Assembly (NCBI RefSeq): GCF_943913405.1
Contig: NZ_CALTYA010000012.1
Span: 28,579 to 92,578 of the forward strand
Source of the DNA: an uncultured Flavobacterium sp.
GTDB taxonomy: Bacteria > Bacteroidota > Bacteroidia > Flavobacteriales > Flavobacteriaceae
Direction of reading: 5' to 3'
Length of the DNA: 64,000 bases
In this document: in pieces, positions 33,213 through 41,882 of the stretch
Layout: the number at the start of each line of letters is the position of its first letter
Position numbering within the stretch: position 1 is the first letter of the stretch
Notes under the pieces: model-generated
Seen by the model: the letters and a program-made list of their open reading frames with translations, nothing else
Told to the model about the DNA's origin: nothing
Databases searched by the model: none
Position numbers and translations under genes: made by a program

Positions 33213-34400
33213 TTAGAAATCAAATTCGTCAGAATCTTTAGTTTCTGGTTTCTTTGGAGCCGGTTTTTGCACTGGCTTTGCAATAGGTTTTGCTTCAGTT
33301 TTTGGTTTTACTTCAGTTTTTGGTTTTGTTTGAACATTTGAAACTTCTGCTGGAATTTCAGGAATTGCTTCTGTTTCAGTAACTATACTTTGCCCAATCG
33401 GAATGTAAATCTCAGTAACCCATTTTGAAGGATTTTTAACTTGTGCGCTTGCAACAGCATATAATTCAATGTATTTGCCACTCGCGTTCGCCAAATTATT
33501 TTTCTTGATATAGTCAATTGTCTTATTCCAAGCTTCTTTATTATGTGAATAATCTCCCTTTAAAGTAGTTTTTACGGCTTGAAAAGGTTCTAATTTTCCG
33601 CTTGTGTAATCGCTTCCTTCCGCAGTAAAAATTTCTTCCTGCATAGGCAGGCATACGGAAAGCGTCGTTCTGTTATTTGCAACATCATAATTCGAGTACA
33701 TCACAAACGGACTTCCAGTCATCACAATATTATTATCCTTGAAAAAGCGCAACATATTCGGAAGGATAATGCTTATATTTTTCGGAGCTTCAGAAATCTT
33801 GCAAGTAATTTTTTGTTGAAAATAATAACCGCCCGATTTTTGAACAACGCCGTTTACTTTTATGTCATAGGTATTCATTTCATAAGAAATCACCTTGTCA
33901 AGTTTTTCTAATGTTTTAGTAAAAGTGTCGCCAATCATTTTTTCTGCGCCGCCTTTAAAAGTTGCGTAGACCTTAGCCATGAATCCTAATTTTCCTTCAG
34001 AATACCAAGTGATTTTTGTACCTCCAGTCGTATCTTTAAAAGTCAAATATCCTTTTGATTCATTGCCTGAAAAAAATCCTTTTTGAGCAATGCTGTCGTT
34101 TTCTTTTTCAAAAATTGTAGTCGTTTTTCCTTCTCCAGAATTTCCTTTCCACGAGTAAGATGCACCTTTTCCAATAGTTGTATCGCTATAAGTAAAGACG
34201 ATATTTGGGTCGTCATCTTTCCAAGAACCAAAATCTTCCCAGTTTTTATAATCATTTACATAGCTGAAAACGACTGATTTCTGTGCTTTAATTACTTTTG
34301 AGCGCTTCACTTTATACTCGCTGTCTTGCGTCGCCACATAAACGGACAATCCAATAACGGCAAGCAAGGCCAAAAGCAAGATGTATTTTAGTATTCTCAT
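33213..34400 (-). CDS. Membrane-anchored SRPBCC plus GyrI-like protein
   Basis: The 395-residue protein has one N-terminal transmembrane helix (about 3-25). An SRPBCC (polyketide-cyclase-like) domain follows at 30-175, with SVVFSYVNDYKNWEDFGSW and KITWYSEGKLGFMAKVY. A GyrI-like small-molecule-binding domain occupies about 185-340. The tail is a low-complexity Pro/Lys/Glu run (KPKTEVKPKTEAKP) ending DSDEFDF. Both folds bind hydrophobic or small ligands, so sensing is plausible; the function is unknown. It diverges from the DPP III gene. Confidence 0.78.
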   Translation of the reverse strand: MRILKYILLLALLAVIGLSVYVATQDSEYKVKRSKVIKAQKSVVFSYVNDYKNWEDFGSWKDDDPNIVFTYSDTTIGKGASYSWKGNSGEGKTTTIFEKENDSIAQKGFFSGNESKGYLTFKDTTGGTKITWYSEGKLGFMAKVYATFKGGAEKMIGDTFTKTLEKLDKVISYEMNTYDIKVNGVVQKSGGYYFQQKITCKISEAPKNISIILPNMLRFFKDNNIVMTGSPFVMYSNYDVANNRTTLSVCLPMQEEIFTAEGSDYTSGKLEPFQAVKTTLKGDYSHNKEAWNKTIDYIKKNNLANASGKYIELYAVASAQVKNPSKWVTEIYIPIGQSIVTETEAIPEIPAEVSNVQTKPKTEVKPKTEAKPIAKPVQKPAPKKPETKDSDEFDF

Positions 34401-34495
34401 AGCGGTTTATTCACAATTTCTTAATTGCAAAAGTATGAAAAATAGTTCGAAAAGACTTAGTAAAGCCTAAGGGATTCAGATAGATTCAGATTCCT

Positions 34496-34503
34496 TATAT
34501 TTG
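34496..34503 (+). promoter_or_regulatory. -7 box of the DPP III gene
   Basis: TATATTTG fits TAnnTTTG 38 bases before the ATG; only a weak TTC is present near -33. Confidence 0.35.
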
Positions 34504-34540
34504 TTTTTTTAATAATTTAAAGTAACAAAAATTAATAAGA

Positions 34541-36577
34541 ATGAAATTAAAAACCATCGCAGGAATGTTTCTTGCCACGGCTGTGCTTTTTTCTTGCAAA
34601 GATGACAAAGACACGGCTTCAAAAGAAGTTGCGGCAAACTCGACAGATTTTCAATATGAAGTCGAGCAATTTGCAGACATAAAAGTATTGCGCTACCAAG
34701 TTCCGGGTTGGGAAAATCTTACCTTGAAAGAGCAAAAACTGGTTTATTATTTATCGCAAGCCGGAATGGCGGGACGTGATATCCATTGGGACCAGAACTA
34801 TAAGCATAATTTGAAAATCAGAAAAGCTTTAGAAAATATCTACCAAACTTATAGCGGAGATAAAACTTCTGCAGACTGGAAAAACTTTGAAATCTACTTA
34901 AAAAGAGTATGGTTTTCAAACGGAATCCACCACCATTATTCAAGCGATAAAATCAAGCCAGATTTTTCTAAAGAATATTTTACGAAATTACTTTCTGATA
35001 CAAAAACTACGCTAGCTCCAGAAATTGTTGACGTTTTGTTCAATGATAAAGATGCTAAAAAAGTAAATCTTGATGAATCAAAAGGATTGTTGGCGGGTTC
35101 TGCCGTAAATTTTTATGCAGAAGGAATTACAGATAAAGAAGCAGAAGCTTATTACAAAACAAAGAAAAGCCCAGATGCAAGCAAGTCTTATTCTTACGGA
35201 TTAAATTCGAAATTGGTTAGAAATGCAAACGGCCAGATCGAAGAAAAAGTTTGGAAAAGCGGTGGCATGTACGGACCAGCAATTGATAAAATTATTTATT
35301 GGCTGGAACAAGCTAAAGGCGTTGCTGAAAATAAAAAACAAGGTGATGCAATTGGTCTTTTAATTCAATTTTATAAAACTGGAGACTTGAAAACTTGGGA
35401 TGATTACAACATCGCTTGGACGGAAGCTACAGAAGGAAATATTGACTACATCAACGGATTTATTGAAGTTTATAACGATCCATTGGGTTATAGAGGTTCT
35501 TATGAATCTGTGGTGCAAATCAAGGATTTCGACATGTCAAAAAAGATGGAAGTCATTTCTGGAAATGCGCAGTGGTTTGAAGATAATTCGCCATTGATGC
35601 CAGCACACAAAAAGAAAAATGTAGTTGGAGTTTCGTATAAAGTAGTTGTCGTTGCTAATGAATCTGGAGATTCTTCACCAAGCACGCCAATCGGGGTGAA
35701 CTTGCCAAATGCAGATTGGATTCGTGCCGACCACGGTTCAAAATCGGTTTCTTTAGGAAATATTGTTGATTCATATAATCACGCTGGCGGAACTGACCGT
35801 TTAAAGGAATTTGCAAATGACAAGGAAGAAATTGAATTGGAAGAAAAATATGGAGAAATTGCAGATAAATTGCACACGGCTTTGCATGAAGTTGTAGGCC
35901 ACGCTTCTGGCCAGATTAATCCTGGCGTTGGAACTCCGAAGGAAACTTTGAAAAGTTATGCTTCAACTTTGGAAGAGGGAAGAGCTGATTTGGTTGGTCT
36001 ATTTTATTTGTACAACCCAAAATTGCAAGAATTGGGCTTGGTTGATGACTGGAAAAAAGTGGGAACTGCGGCGTATGACGGTTATATTAGAAACGGTTTG
36101 ATGACGCAATTAATTCGTCTAGAACAAGGTGCTGACATTGAAGAAGCGCACATGAGAAACCGCCAGTGGGTGAGTGCTTGGGTTTTTGAAAAAGGCAAAA
36201 AAGACAACGTAATCGAAAAAATTACGCGCGACGGAAAGACGTATTTCAACATCACAAATTATGAAAAACTACACGATTTATTCGGCCAGCTTTTGAAAGA
36301 AACACAGAGAATTAAGTCAGAAGGTGATTTCGCAGCTGGAAAAGCTTTGGTAGAAAACTACGGAGTGAAAGTAGACCAAAAACTGCATAAAGAAATTTTG
36401 GAAAGAAACAAACAGTTTAAATCGGCGCCTTACAGCGGATTCGTAAATCCTGTGATTGTTCCTAAAACTAATGATAAAGGAGAAATTACTTCTTTTGAAA
36501 TTACGCAGCCAAAAACTTTTGCGGAGCAGATGCTTTATTATTCTAAGACTTATGGTTTCTTGCCGGAAGAAAATTAA
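34541..36577 (+). CDS. Dipeptidyl peptidase III (peptidase family M49), lipoprotein
   Basis: This 678-residue zinc peptidase removes dipeptides from peptide N-termini. The zinc motif is HEVVGH at 449-454, matching the M49 HEXXGH variant, with the third ligand region EEGRADLVGLFYL shortly after. The first 19 residues are a lipoprotein signal ending in a cysteine (VLFSCKDDK), so the enzyme should be outside the cytoplasm, unlike many M49 enzymes. The length fits the family. It is monocistronic, with a hairpin about 35 bases after the stop. Confidence 0.92.
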   Translation: MKLKTIAGMFLATAVLFSCKDDKDTASKEVAANSTDFQYEVEQFADIKVLRYQVPGWENLTLKEQKLVYYLSQAGMAGRDIHWDQNYKHNLKIRKALENIYQTYSGDKTSADWKNFEIYLKRVWFSNGIHHHYSSDKIKPDFSKEYFTKLLSDTKTTLAPEIVDVLFNDKDAKKVNLDESKGLLAGSAVNFYAEGITDKEAEAYYKTKKSPDASKSYSYGLNSKLVRNANGQIEEKVWKSGGMYGPAIDKIIYWLEQAKGVAENKKQGDAIGLLIQFYKTGDLKTWDDYNIAWTEATEGNIDYINGFIEVYNDPLGYRGSYESVVQIKDFDMSKKMEVISGNAQWFEDNSPLMPAHKKKNVVGVSYKVVVVANESGDSSPSTPIGVNLPNADWIRADHGSKSVSLGNIVDSYNHAGGTDRLKEFANDKEEIELEEKYGEIADKLHTALHEVVGHASGQINPGVGTPKETLKSYASTLEEGRADLVGLFYLYNPKLQELGLVDDWKKVGTAAYDGYIRNGLMTQLIRLEQGADIEEAHMRNRQWVSAWVFEKGKKDNVIEKITRDGKTYFNITNYEKLHDLFGQLLKETQRIKSEGDFAAGKALVENYGVKVDQKLHKEILERNKQFKSAPYSGFVNPVIVPKTNDKGEITSFEITQPKTFAEQMLYYSKTYGFLPEEN

Positions 36578-36612
36578 AACACAGATTGTCACAGATTTTC
36601 TATGACAAAAAG

Positions 36613-36645
36613 AAAACGCCTTGAGAAATCAGGGCGTTTTTTGTT
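36613..36645. terminator. Terminator between DPP III and DUF1304 genes
   Basis: AAAACGCCTTGA and TCAGGGCGTTTT pair with one mismatch around GAAA. It can serve both convergent genes. Confidence 0.8.
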
Positions 36646-37069
36646 GTTCTACTATTTCTTTATAAAAAGAATAAATTTTATAAAAAGCAATCATTGCAGG
36701 AACTGCTTGCAAAAAAGCTAATAAATAGGCATTTGAAGTAATTGCCAAAACTAAGCCTGCGCCAATTCCTGCGAAGCACACAAATAATAGTAAAGTATAA
36801 GCATTTATTGGATTTTTCTTAAGCAGATAAAAACCGAAAATTCCTCCAATGGCAAAAAATAAATTGTAAAATCCTTGATTGATAAATAATTTTTTCAAAA
36901 CCAAAGCATGGATTTCATAACTCAAATCAGCTGGCGGATTATTAAACCAATCGAGCAGAAGATTATGAACAAAAGGTTGCGTCCAAAAAATGACTTCTAA
37001 AATAAAAAATAGTAAAAAGTCAAAGATTACAAAAAGAACTAATGCTTTTGTGGTGCGGTTTAGGCTCAT
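36629..37069 (-). CDS. DUF1304-like membrane protein
   Basis: The 146-residue protein has four hydrophobic segments (about 8-28, 65-85, 92-110 and 115-135). The central NQGFYNLFFAIGG is typical of DUF1304 proteins. Its function is unknown. It diverges from an HxlR-family regulator, which in many bacteria regulates the adjacent gene. Confidence 0.75.
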   Translation of the reverse strand: MSLNRTTKALVLFVIFDFLLFFILEVIFWTQPFVHNLLLDWFNNPPADLSYEIHALVLKKLFINQGFYNLFFAIGGIFGFYLLKKNPINAYTLLLFVCFAGIGAGLVLAITSNAYLLAFLQAVPAMIAFYKIYSFYKEIVEQQKTP

Positions 37070-37142
37070 GATTTTAAGATTAAATTAAAAAGCAAAGATT
37101 TTATAATAGTACAGAATAAACAAGTACGGTTAAAATTGTCGT

Positions 37143-37193
37143 ATACTGATAATTTTCGCAGTATTCTGAAAGTAAGTTTATTGGCTATATTTG
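37143..37193 (+). promoter_or_regulatory. HxlR promoter region with inverted repeat
   Basis: ATACTG (37143-37148) and CAGTAT (37159-37164) form a perfect inverted pair, followed by the -7 box TATATTTG (37186-37193) 20 bases before the hxlR-type gene. The pair may be an operator for autoregulation. Confidence 0.4.
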
Positions 37194-37212
37194 TATAAGA
37201 AATTCATCAAAA

Positions 37213-37557
37213 ATGTACGAAAAGAAAATACCAAAAGACTTGACTTGCGGTTTAAATATTGCCATTGAAGTTATCGGCGGAAAATGGAAAGCCAATTTAT
37301 TAGCCAATATTAATAAAGGAATGAAGCGCCCATCTGAATTGCATAAATCGATTCCGCAGGCGTCGGCAAGGGTTTTGAACCAGCAACTTTCTGAGCTAGA
37401 ATTTCATGGAATTGTGGAAAAGAAAATTTATCCAGTTTTGCCTCCAAAAGTAGAATATTCATTAACAGAAGGAGGCGAAAGTATTTTAGAAGTTTTATAT
37501 GCAATGAAAAGTTGGGGTGAAGGCTACAAAGAAACTTTTCATAGGCTGATAAAATAA
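37213..37557 (+). CDS. HxlR-family winged-helix regulator
   Basis: This 114-residue DNA-binding protein has the HxlR pattern: LNIAIEVIGGKWKANLLANI, RPSELHKSIPQASARVLNQQ and a C-terminal wing VEYSLTEGGESILEVLYAM. Cys12 near the N-terminus (LTCGLN) is in the position of the redox-sensing cysteine of several HxlR proteins. Target genes are probably itself and the divergent DUF1304 gene. Confidence 0.93.
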   Translation: MYEKKIPKDLTCGLNIAIEVIGGKWKANLLANINKGMKRPSELHKSIPQASARVLNQQLSELEFHGIVEKKIYPVLPPKVEYSLTEGGESILEVLYAMKSWGEGYKETFHRLIK

Positions 37558-37563
37558 ACTCTA

Positions 37564-37752
37564 TTAGTGTTTCAAATAAATTTTGATGACAAATAATAGT
37601 CCGATGAAGGCTAAAAATCCTAGTAAAACCCAGTAACTTCCTTTGTAAAATACTTTGTGGAGTTTTAAGTCTTTTCTGTAGGTGTAAATCATTGCGATGA
37701 CGAAAGCGACTACGAAAAATCCAGCGAAAGCCCATTGACCTTGAGTAAACAT
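37564..37752 (-). CDS. Small membrane protein, function unknown
   Basis: A 62-residue protein if started at MFTQGQWAFAG; seven further upstream codons are possible. It contains two transmembrane helices (about 8-26 and 40-60) with a basic loop between (TYRKDLKLHKVFYKG). I recall similar short proteins in flavobacteria but know no function. It diverges from the MazG-like gene. Confidence 0.7.
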   Translation of the reverse strand: MFTQGQWAFAGFFVVAFVIAMIYTYRKDLKLHKVFYKGSYWVLLGFLAFIGLLFVIKIYLKH

Positions 37753-37831
37753 AGTGTATAAATTTTTATGCAAAAGTAGGTATTTGAATCCAAAAGTGAG
37801 TATTTTGCACCATCATTTAATTTTAGAAATT

Positions 37832-38215
37832 ATGCAGAAACAATTGGACGCAGTGAAAGAATTCCATCAAGCATTTGGAATTGGATATAGTGAAATTCCG
37901 CGAGGTGATTTAGGCGAAAGCAAAAATATCCTTCGTTATAATTTGATGAAAGAAGAAAATGAAGAATATCTGGAAGCCGTTCAAAACGATGATAAAATAG
38001 AAATTGCCGATGCTTTGGGCGATATGCTTTATATTTTATGCGGCACAATTATCGAGCACGGTTTGCAGCATAAAATCGAGGAAGTTTTTGACGAAATCCA
38101 GAGAAGCAATATGAGCAAATTAGGCGCTGACGGAAAACCGATTTACAGAGAAGATGGAAAAGTCATGAAAGGGCCGAATTATTTCAAGCCTGATTTTTCT
38201 GTTATTTTGAAATAA
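37832..38215 (+). CDS. MazG-like nucleoside triphosphate pyrophosphohydrolase
   Basis: This all-alpha NTP pyrophosphatase of 127 residues starts at MQKQLDAVKEFHQAFG. Metal-binding acidic residues appear as KEENEEYLEAVQ and EIADALGDMLYIL (the EExxE...ExxD pattern). The tail reads GADGKPIYREDGKVMKGPNYFKP, as in the phosphoribosyl-ATP pyrophosphohydrolase-like subgroup. It probably removes non-canonical nucleotides. Confidence 0.88.
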   Translation: MQKQLDAVKEFHQAFGIGYSEIPRGDLGESKNILRYNLMKEENEEYLEAVQNDDKIEIADALGDMLYILCGTIIEHGLQHKIEEVFDEIQRSNMSKLGADGKPIYREDGKVMKGPNYFKPDFSVILK

Positions 38216-38217
38216 AA

Positions 38218-38294
38218 TTTGCCACAGATTAAAGGATTTTCACGGATTTCTTTAATACCAAATAATCCTCTTAATCTTTTTAATCTGTGGCAAA
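38218..38294. repeat. Palindromic intergenic element after the MazG-like gene
   Basis: TTTGCCACAGATTAAA is perfectly mirrored by TTTAATCTGTGGCAAA (38279-38294) across a 45-base AT-rich interval. Confidence 0.7.
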
Positions 38295-38300
38295 AAAACA

Positions 38301-38330
38301 AAATCCCGAAAGTAATTTCGGGATTTTCTA
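38301..38330. terminator. Terminator between the MazG-like gene and ilvE
   Basis: AAATCCCGAAA and TTTCGGGATTT pair around GTAA and are flanked by A and T runs. Confidence 0.85.
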
Positions 38331-38363
38331 TTTATAAAGTATTTAAATCTGAACTCAAAAATC

Positions 38364-39431
38364 TTAAACCTTAACCGTCCAGCCAAAAGTATCTTCTTCT
38401 AATTTATACTGAATATTGGTCAATTTGTCTTTCAATTTCAAAGCGATAGAATTTTCTAATTTTGGAAGTTCATAATATTCATCCTGATAAGAAAAACCAA
38501 CAATCGGATTTACAACTGCTGCAGTTCCGGCACCAAAAATTTCTTTTAAAGTTCCGTTTTTTGCAGCTTCAACAAGTTCCCAAACTAAAACTGAGCGCAC
38601 TTGAATGTCAATTCCTTCTCTTTCCGCTAAAGCGATTATACTTTTTCTAGTCACGCCATCCAAGATTCTTTCGCTTGTTGGCGCTGTGAATAGAGTATCA
38701 TTGATTCTAAAGAAAACGTTCATTGTCCCTGCTTCTTCCAGTTTTGTATGTGTAGCGTCATCCGTCCAAATAATTTGCTGGAAGCCTTTGTCATTGGCTA
38801 ATTTCGTTGGATAAAATTGCGCAGAATAATTTCCTGCCGCTTTTGCCGCACCAATTCCACCGTTTGCCGCACGGCTGAAATGTTCAGCGATAATCACTTT
38901 TACTTCTCCAGAATAATAAGATTTTGCAGGAGAAAGTATGATCATAAATCGGTATTGCGAAGAAGGAGCAGCGATAACGCCAGTTCCGATGGCAATCATA
39001 AATGGGCGAATATATAAGGTGTTGCCTTTTCCTTTTCTAACCCATTCTTTCTCGATTTTCAAGATTTCATGCAAACCTCCTAAAAAGATATCTTGAGGAA
39101 CTTCTGGCATCGCCATTCTTTTTGCGGAATTATTAAATCTATGGAAATTTTCATCAGGTCTGAAAAGCCAAACATCATCACTTTCGTCTTTATAGGCTTT
39201 CATTCCTTCAAAAATCGCCTGGCCATAGTGAAAAACTTTTGCAGAAGGATCTAAAAGGAAAGGCTCGTAAGGTTTGATTGTAGGTTTTTGCCATTTTCCA
39301 TCCTTGAAATCACACATCAGCATGTGATCTGTGAATATATTTCCAAAGGCAAGGTTTTCAAAATCGATGTCGTTGATTTTTGAAGAAGTAGCTCTTACTA
39401 TATCGATTTCGTTTGGATTGTTGATGTCCAT
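38364..39431 (-). CDS. ilvE: Branched-chain amino acid aminotransferase
   Basis: This 355-residue fold-type IV PLP enzyme interconverts Leu, Ile and Val with their 2-oxoacids. It carries YGQAIFEGMKAYK, IRPFMIAIGTGV, the AKAAGNYSAQFYP segment with the PLP lysine, and EAGTMNVFF. Its size matches the type II (ilvE/BCAT) group seen in Bacteroidota and eukaryotes. It stands alone and diverges from the DUF4920 gene across a 288-base spacer with no further recognisable gene. Confidence 0.95.
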   Translation of the reverse strand: MDINNPNEIDIVRATSSKINDIDFENLAFGNIFTDHMLMCDFKDGKWQKPTIKPYEPFLLDPSAKVFHYGQAIFEGMKAYKDESDDVWLFRPDENFHRFNNSAKRMAMPEVPQDIFLGGLHEILKIEKEWVRKGKGNTLYIRPFMIAIGTGVIAAPSSQYRFMIILSPAKSYYSGEVKVIIAEHFSRAANGGIGAAKAAGNYSAQFYPTKLANDKGFQQIIWTDDATHTKLEEAGTMNVFFRINDTLFTAPTSERILDGVTRKSIIALAEREGIDIQVRSVLVWELVEAAKNGTLKEIFGAGTAAVVNPIVGFSYQDEYYELPKLENSIALKLKDKLTNIQYKLEEDTFGWTVKV

Positions 39432-39719
39432 TTAGTTGTGGTTAAAGTTGGTTAAAATGTTGATAATCAGTATTTTTTATTTAAAAATTGGTTGACTGAT
39501 ATCAATCTTACTCGATTTGGCTAAATTAATAAAAAATCAAAAGTTTTTCCATTAAAAATAAATATCTTTCCCTTCTAAAGGCTATTTTTTTATTATTGAT
39601 TTTTTAGGGTATTATTTATTGAGATATCGGCAATGAAATATAAAATTTAATGTAGAGCGTTCTTACTTTTGATTAAAGTGCTATTTTTGCAACAGATAAT
39701 TAAAAAACACTCCGACATT

Positions 39720-40376
39720 ATGAAAAATATATTCGTTTTAGCATGTTCAATTTTGGTCTTTGCGAGTTGCGCTGACAAAAACAAAGAAAAAGAGGTTGAT
39801 GAAACAGTAATTGAAACTCCAACGGATTCTGTACCAAAAACAGAAGCTGACACAGTTTCCTCAGTTGATGCAAATTCTCAGGAAGCCGTGAAAATTGATG
39901 CCATTGCAACTGCTGAAAAGTCGGCTGAAGCTAAAAAAACTATTGAAGTTTCTCCTGCAAAGGAAGTTAAAGTAGAATATGCTTCTTTCGGAAGTAAAAT
40001 TTTAGCGGATAAAGCGTTGTCAAAAGAGCAAATGCTTGCAAAATACAAGACTTTGAAAAAAGGAGATACGATCAATGTGAAATTCAAATCTAAAATCAAG
40101 TCAGTTTGCAAGAAAAAAGGATGCTGGATGAAAATGGATTTGGCAGACAATTCTGAATCTTTCGTGAAATTTAAGGATTATGGATTTTTCGTTCCTCTGA
40201 ATGCTGACAATTCTGAAGCGATTGTAAGCGGAAAAGCTTTTGTTGATGAGGTTTCTGTAGCAGAATTACAGCATTATGCAAAAGACGGCGGAAAATCACA
40301 AGCAGAAATCGATAAAATTACGCAACCAAAAATTACGTATGCTTTTCAAGCTGACGGCGTTTTAATCAGCAAATAA
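39720..40376 (+). CDS. DUF4920 lipoprotein
   Basis: This 218-residue protein has a lipoprotein signal (MKNIFVLACSILVFASC) and an acidic, Ala/Glu/Lys-rich linker (about 25-80). The DUF4920 domain follows, with SKIKSVCKKKGCWMKMDL containing two conserved cysteines and FVDEVSVAELQHYAKDGG. The domain resembles OB-fold-like periplasmic proteins with a possible metal or redox role. Its stop overlaps the next ATG (TAATG), so it is translated with the adjacent heme-binding lipoprotein. Confidence 0.85.
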   Translation: MKNIFVLACSILVFASCADKNKEKEVDETVIETPTDSVPKTEADTVSSVDANSQEAVKIDAIATAEKSAEAKKTIEVSPAKEVKVEYASFGSKILADKALSKEQMLAKYKTLKKGDTINVKFKSKIKSVCKKKGCWMKMDLADNSESFVKFKDYGFFVPLNADNSEAIVSGKAFVDEVSVAELQHYAKDGGKSQAEIDKITQPKITYAFQADGVLISK

Positions 40377-40828
40377 TGAAAAACTTTTTTATACTTCTTT
40401 TCGGAATTTTATTGCTTTCCAGTTGTAATAAACAGGAAGAAAAGAAAACTGTTGCCAAAAAGGATGTTCCTGCAAAAACGGAATCAAAGCAATTCGAAAT
40501 GTATGAAATGTCAGAAATGGCCGCTCTGATGGAACAGATGTATGTGGACAACCAGCGTTTGAAAGAGCGAATTAAAAACGGCGACACGATTGGAAAATTT
40601 CCGTCACACTTTTTAGAAATTCACAAATCAGCCATGACGGATGAAAGTGAAAATGATGCTTTTTTTAAGAAACAAGCCGAAGTTTTTATCAATTCGCAGA
40701 AGCTCATTTATGAAGATCCGAAGAATGCCAAAGAACATTTCAATGCCGGAGTTTCGGCTTGCTTAGCTTGCCATCAGGTGAAATGCGCAGGGCCAATTCC
40801 TAGGATTAAAAAGCTTTTTATAGAATAA
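40376..40828 (+). CDS. Lipoprotein with a c-type heme motif
   Basis: The 150-residue protein starts with a lipoprotein signal (ILLLSSC). After a charged linker it is helical, and near the end has the covalent heme motif CLACH (in GVSACLACHQVKC), the only CxxCH present. The pattern resembles small single-heme cytochrome c' or c-type domains with an N-terminal helix bundle. An electron-transfer or sensing role outside the cytoplasm is likely. It overlaps the DUF4920 gene by one base. Confidence 0.78.
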   Translation: MKNFFILLFGILLLSSCNKQEEKKTVAKKDVPAKTESKQFEMYEMSEMAALMEQMYVDNQRLKERIKNGDTIGKFPSHFLEIHKSAMTDESENDAFFKKQAEVFINSQKLIYEDPKNAKEHFNAGVSACLACHQVKCAGPIPRIKKLFIE

Positions 40829-40837
40829 TTACTTAAA

Positions 40838-41500
40838 ATGAAAAGAGAAATTATTCAAACCAAAGACGGTTCGACGTCGATTTTATTGCCCGATTGGAAT
40901 GAAACCTATCATTCAAAATTTGGAGCCATTCAAGAAGCAAAACACGTATTCATAAAAAACGGACTTTCCTTATTTGAAGGGAAGTCCGTTTCAATTTTGG
41001 AGATTGGTTTTGGAACCGGATTGAACGCTTTTATAACTTATTTAGAAGCAAAAAATGCCAATCAAAAAATTGATTATACAGGAGTGGAGGCGTATCCGGT
41101 TTTACAAGAAGATGCTTTGAAAATGAATTATGTTTCTGAATTGGAAGCTGAATCATACGAAGAAATCTTCCTGAAAATGCACGAAGCTAATTGGAATGAA
41201 AAGGTTATTTTAGATCCAAATTTTACTTTGGAGAAACAGAATAAGAAGTTTCAAGAAATTGCAGATGAAAGTAAATATGACTTGATTTATTTCGATGCTT
41301 TTGGGTTCAGAGTCCAGCCGGAATTATGGTCATTGGAAATCTTCCAGATTATGTTCAAAGCTTTAAAGCCAAACGGAGTTTTGGTTACTTATGCTTGCCG
41401 AAGTTCCATCAAAAACGCAATGAAAGAATCAGGATTTGAAGTAGAAAAATTAAATGGCCCTCCTGGAAAGCGTGAAATGCTGAGAGCTAGAAAATTGTAG
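40838..41500 (+). CDS. mnmD: tRNA 5-methylaminomethyl-2-thiouridine methyltransferase (MnmD)
   Basis: This 220-residue SAM-dependent methyltransferase completes the mnm5s2U wobble modification. The SAM site is ILEIGFGTGLNAFIT, the later acidic motif is LIYFDAFGFRVQPELWS, and GPPGKREMLRARK closes the domain. It lacks the C-terminal FAD oxidoreductase domain of E. coli MnmC, as expected for stand-alone MnmD. It lies 9 bases after the cytochrome gene and may share its message. Confidence 0.9.
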   Translation: MKREIIQTKDGSTSILLPDWNETYHSKFGAIQEAKHVFIKNGLSLFEGKSVSILEIGFGTGLNAFITYLEAKNANQKIDYTGVEAYPVLQEDALKMNYVSELEAESYEEIFLKMHEANWNEKVILDPNFTLEKQNKKFQEIADESKYDLIYFDAFGFRVQPELWSLEIFQIMFKALKPNGVLVTYACRSSIKNAMKESGFEVEKLNGPPGKREMLRARKL

Positions 41501-41640
41501 TTTTTAAATCATTAGCCGAAATGTTAATTTTTATAGGATTTAAATGTTATTAACGTTTTTTTATGAAAACCAATCAATTAATTGAGTAATTTTACGAAAC
41601 GTTCTTACAGCAATTAACCTCCAATATTTAATTTATCACT

Positions 41641-41838
41641 ATGACAAGACCAATGTTTGCTTTTACAAAATCTATCCTTGAAAGAGTGAGTTTCGATCCT
41701 TTATTATTTTGTAAAGAGTTAGAGAAAGCGGTTAGAAGCCTGCTTCCGTATGAAATCGAGCAATTGACAGAATGGCTTTTAAGCTACACAGTCGAAAAAC
41801 CAGAATTAAAGCAGTGCTTATTAATAGTTAACAAATAA
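41641..41838 (+). CDS. Small conserved flavobacterial protein, function unknown
   Basis: This 65-residue protein starts MTRPMFAFTKSILERVSF and is helical and hydrophobic-amphipathic (CKELEKAVRSLLPYEIEQLT). I recall closely similar short proteins in flavobacterial genomes, but no function. It is monocistronic with a clear terminator and stands immediately before a remarkable nested palindrome. Confidence 0.75.
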   Translation: MTRPMFAFTKSILERVSFDPLLFCKELEKAVRSLLPYEIEQLTEWLLSYTVEKPELKQCLLIVNK

Positions 41839-41844
41839 AAAAAG

Positions 41845-41872
41845 AAGGAGCCTAAATAGCTCCTTTTTTCTT
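41845..41872 (+). terminator. Terminator of the 65-residue protein gene
   Basis: AAGGAGC and GCTCCTT pair around CTAAATA, followed by a T run. Confidence 0.75.
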
Positions 41873-41882
41873 TTTTATAGAA

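Noticed and set aside
39432..39719. Possible gene or riboswitch between ilvE and the DUF4920 gene
   Set aside because: The 288-base spacer is AT-rich; only a possible TATTTTTG -7 box (39682-39689) was seen and no convincing fold.
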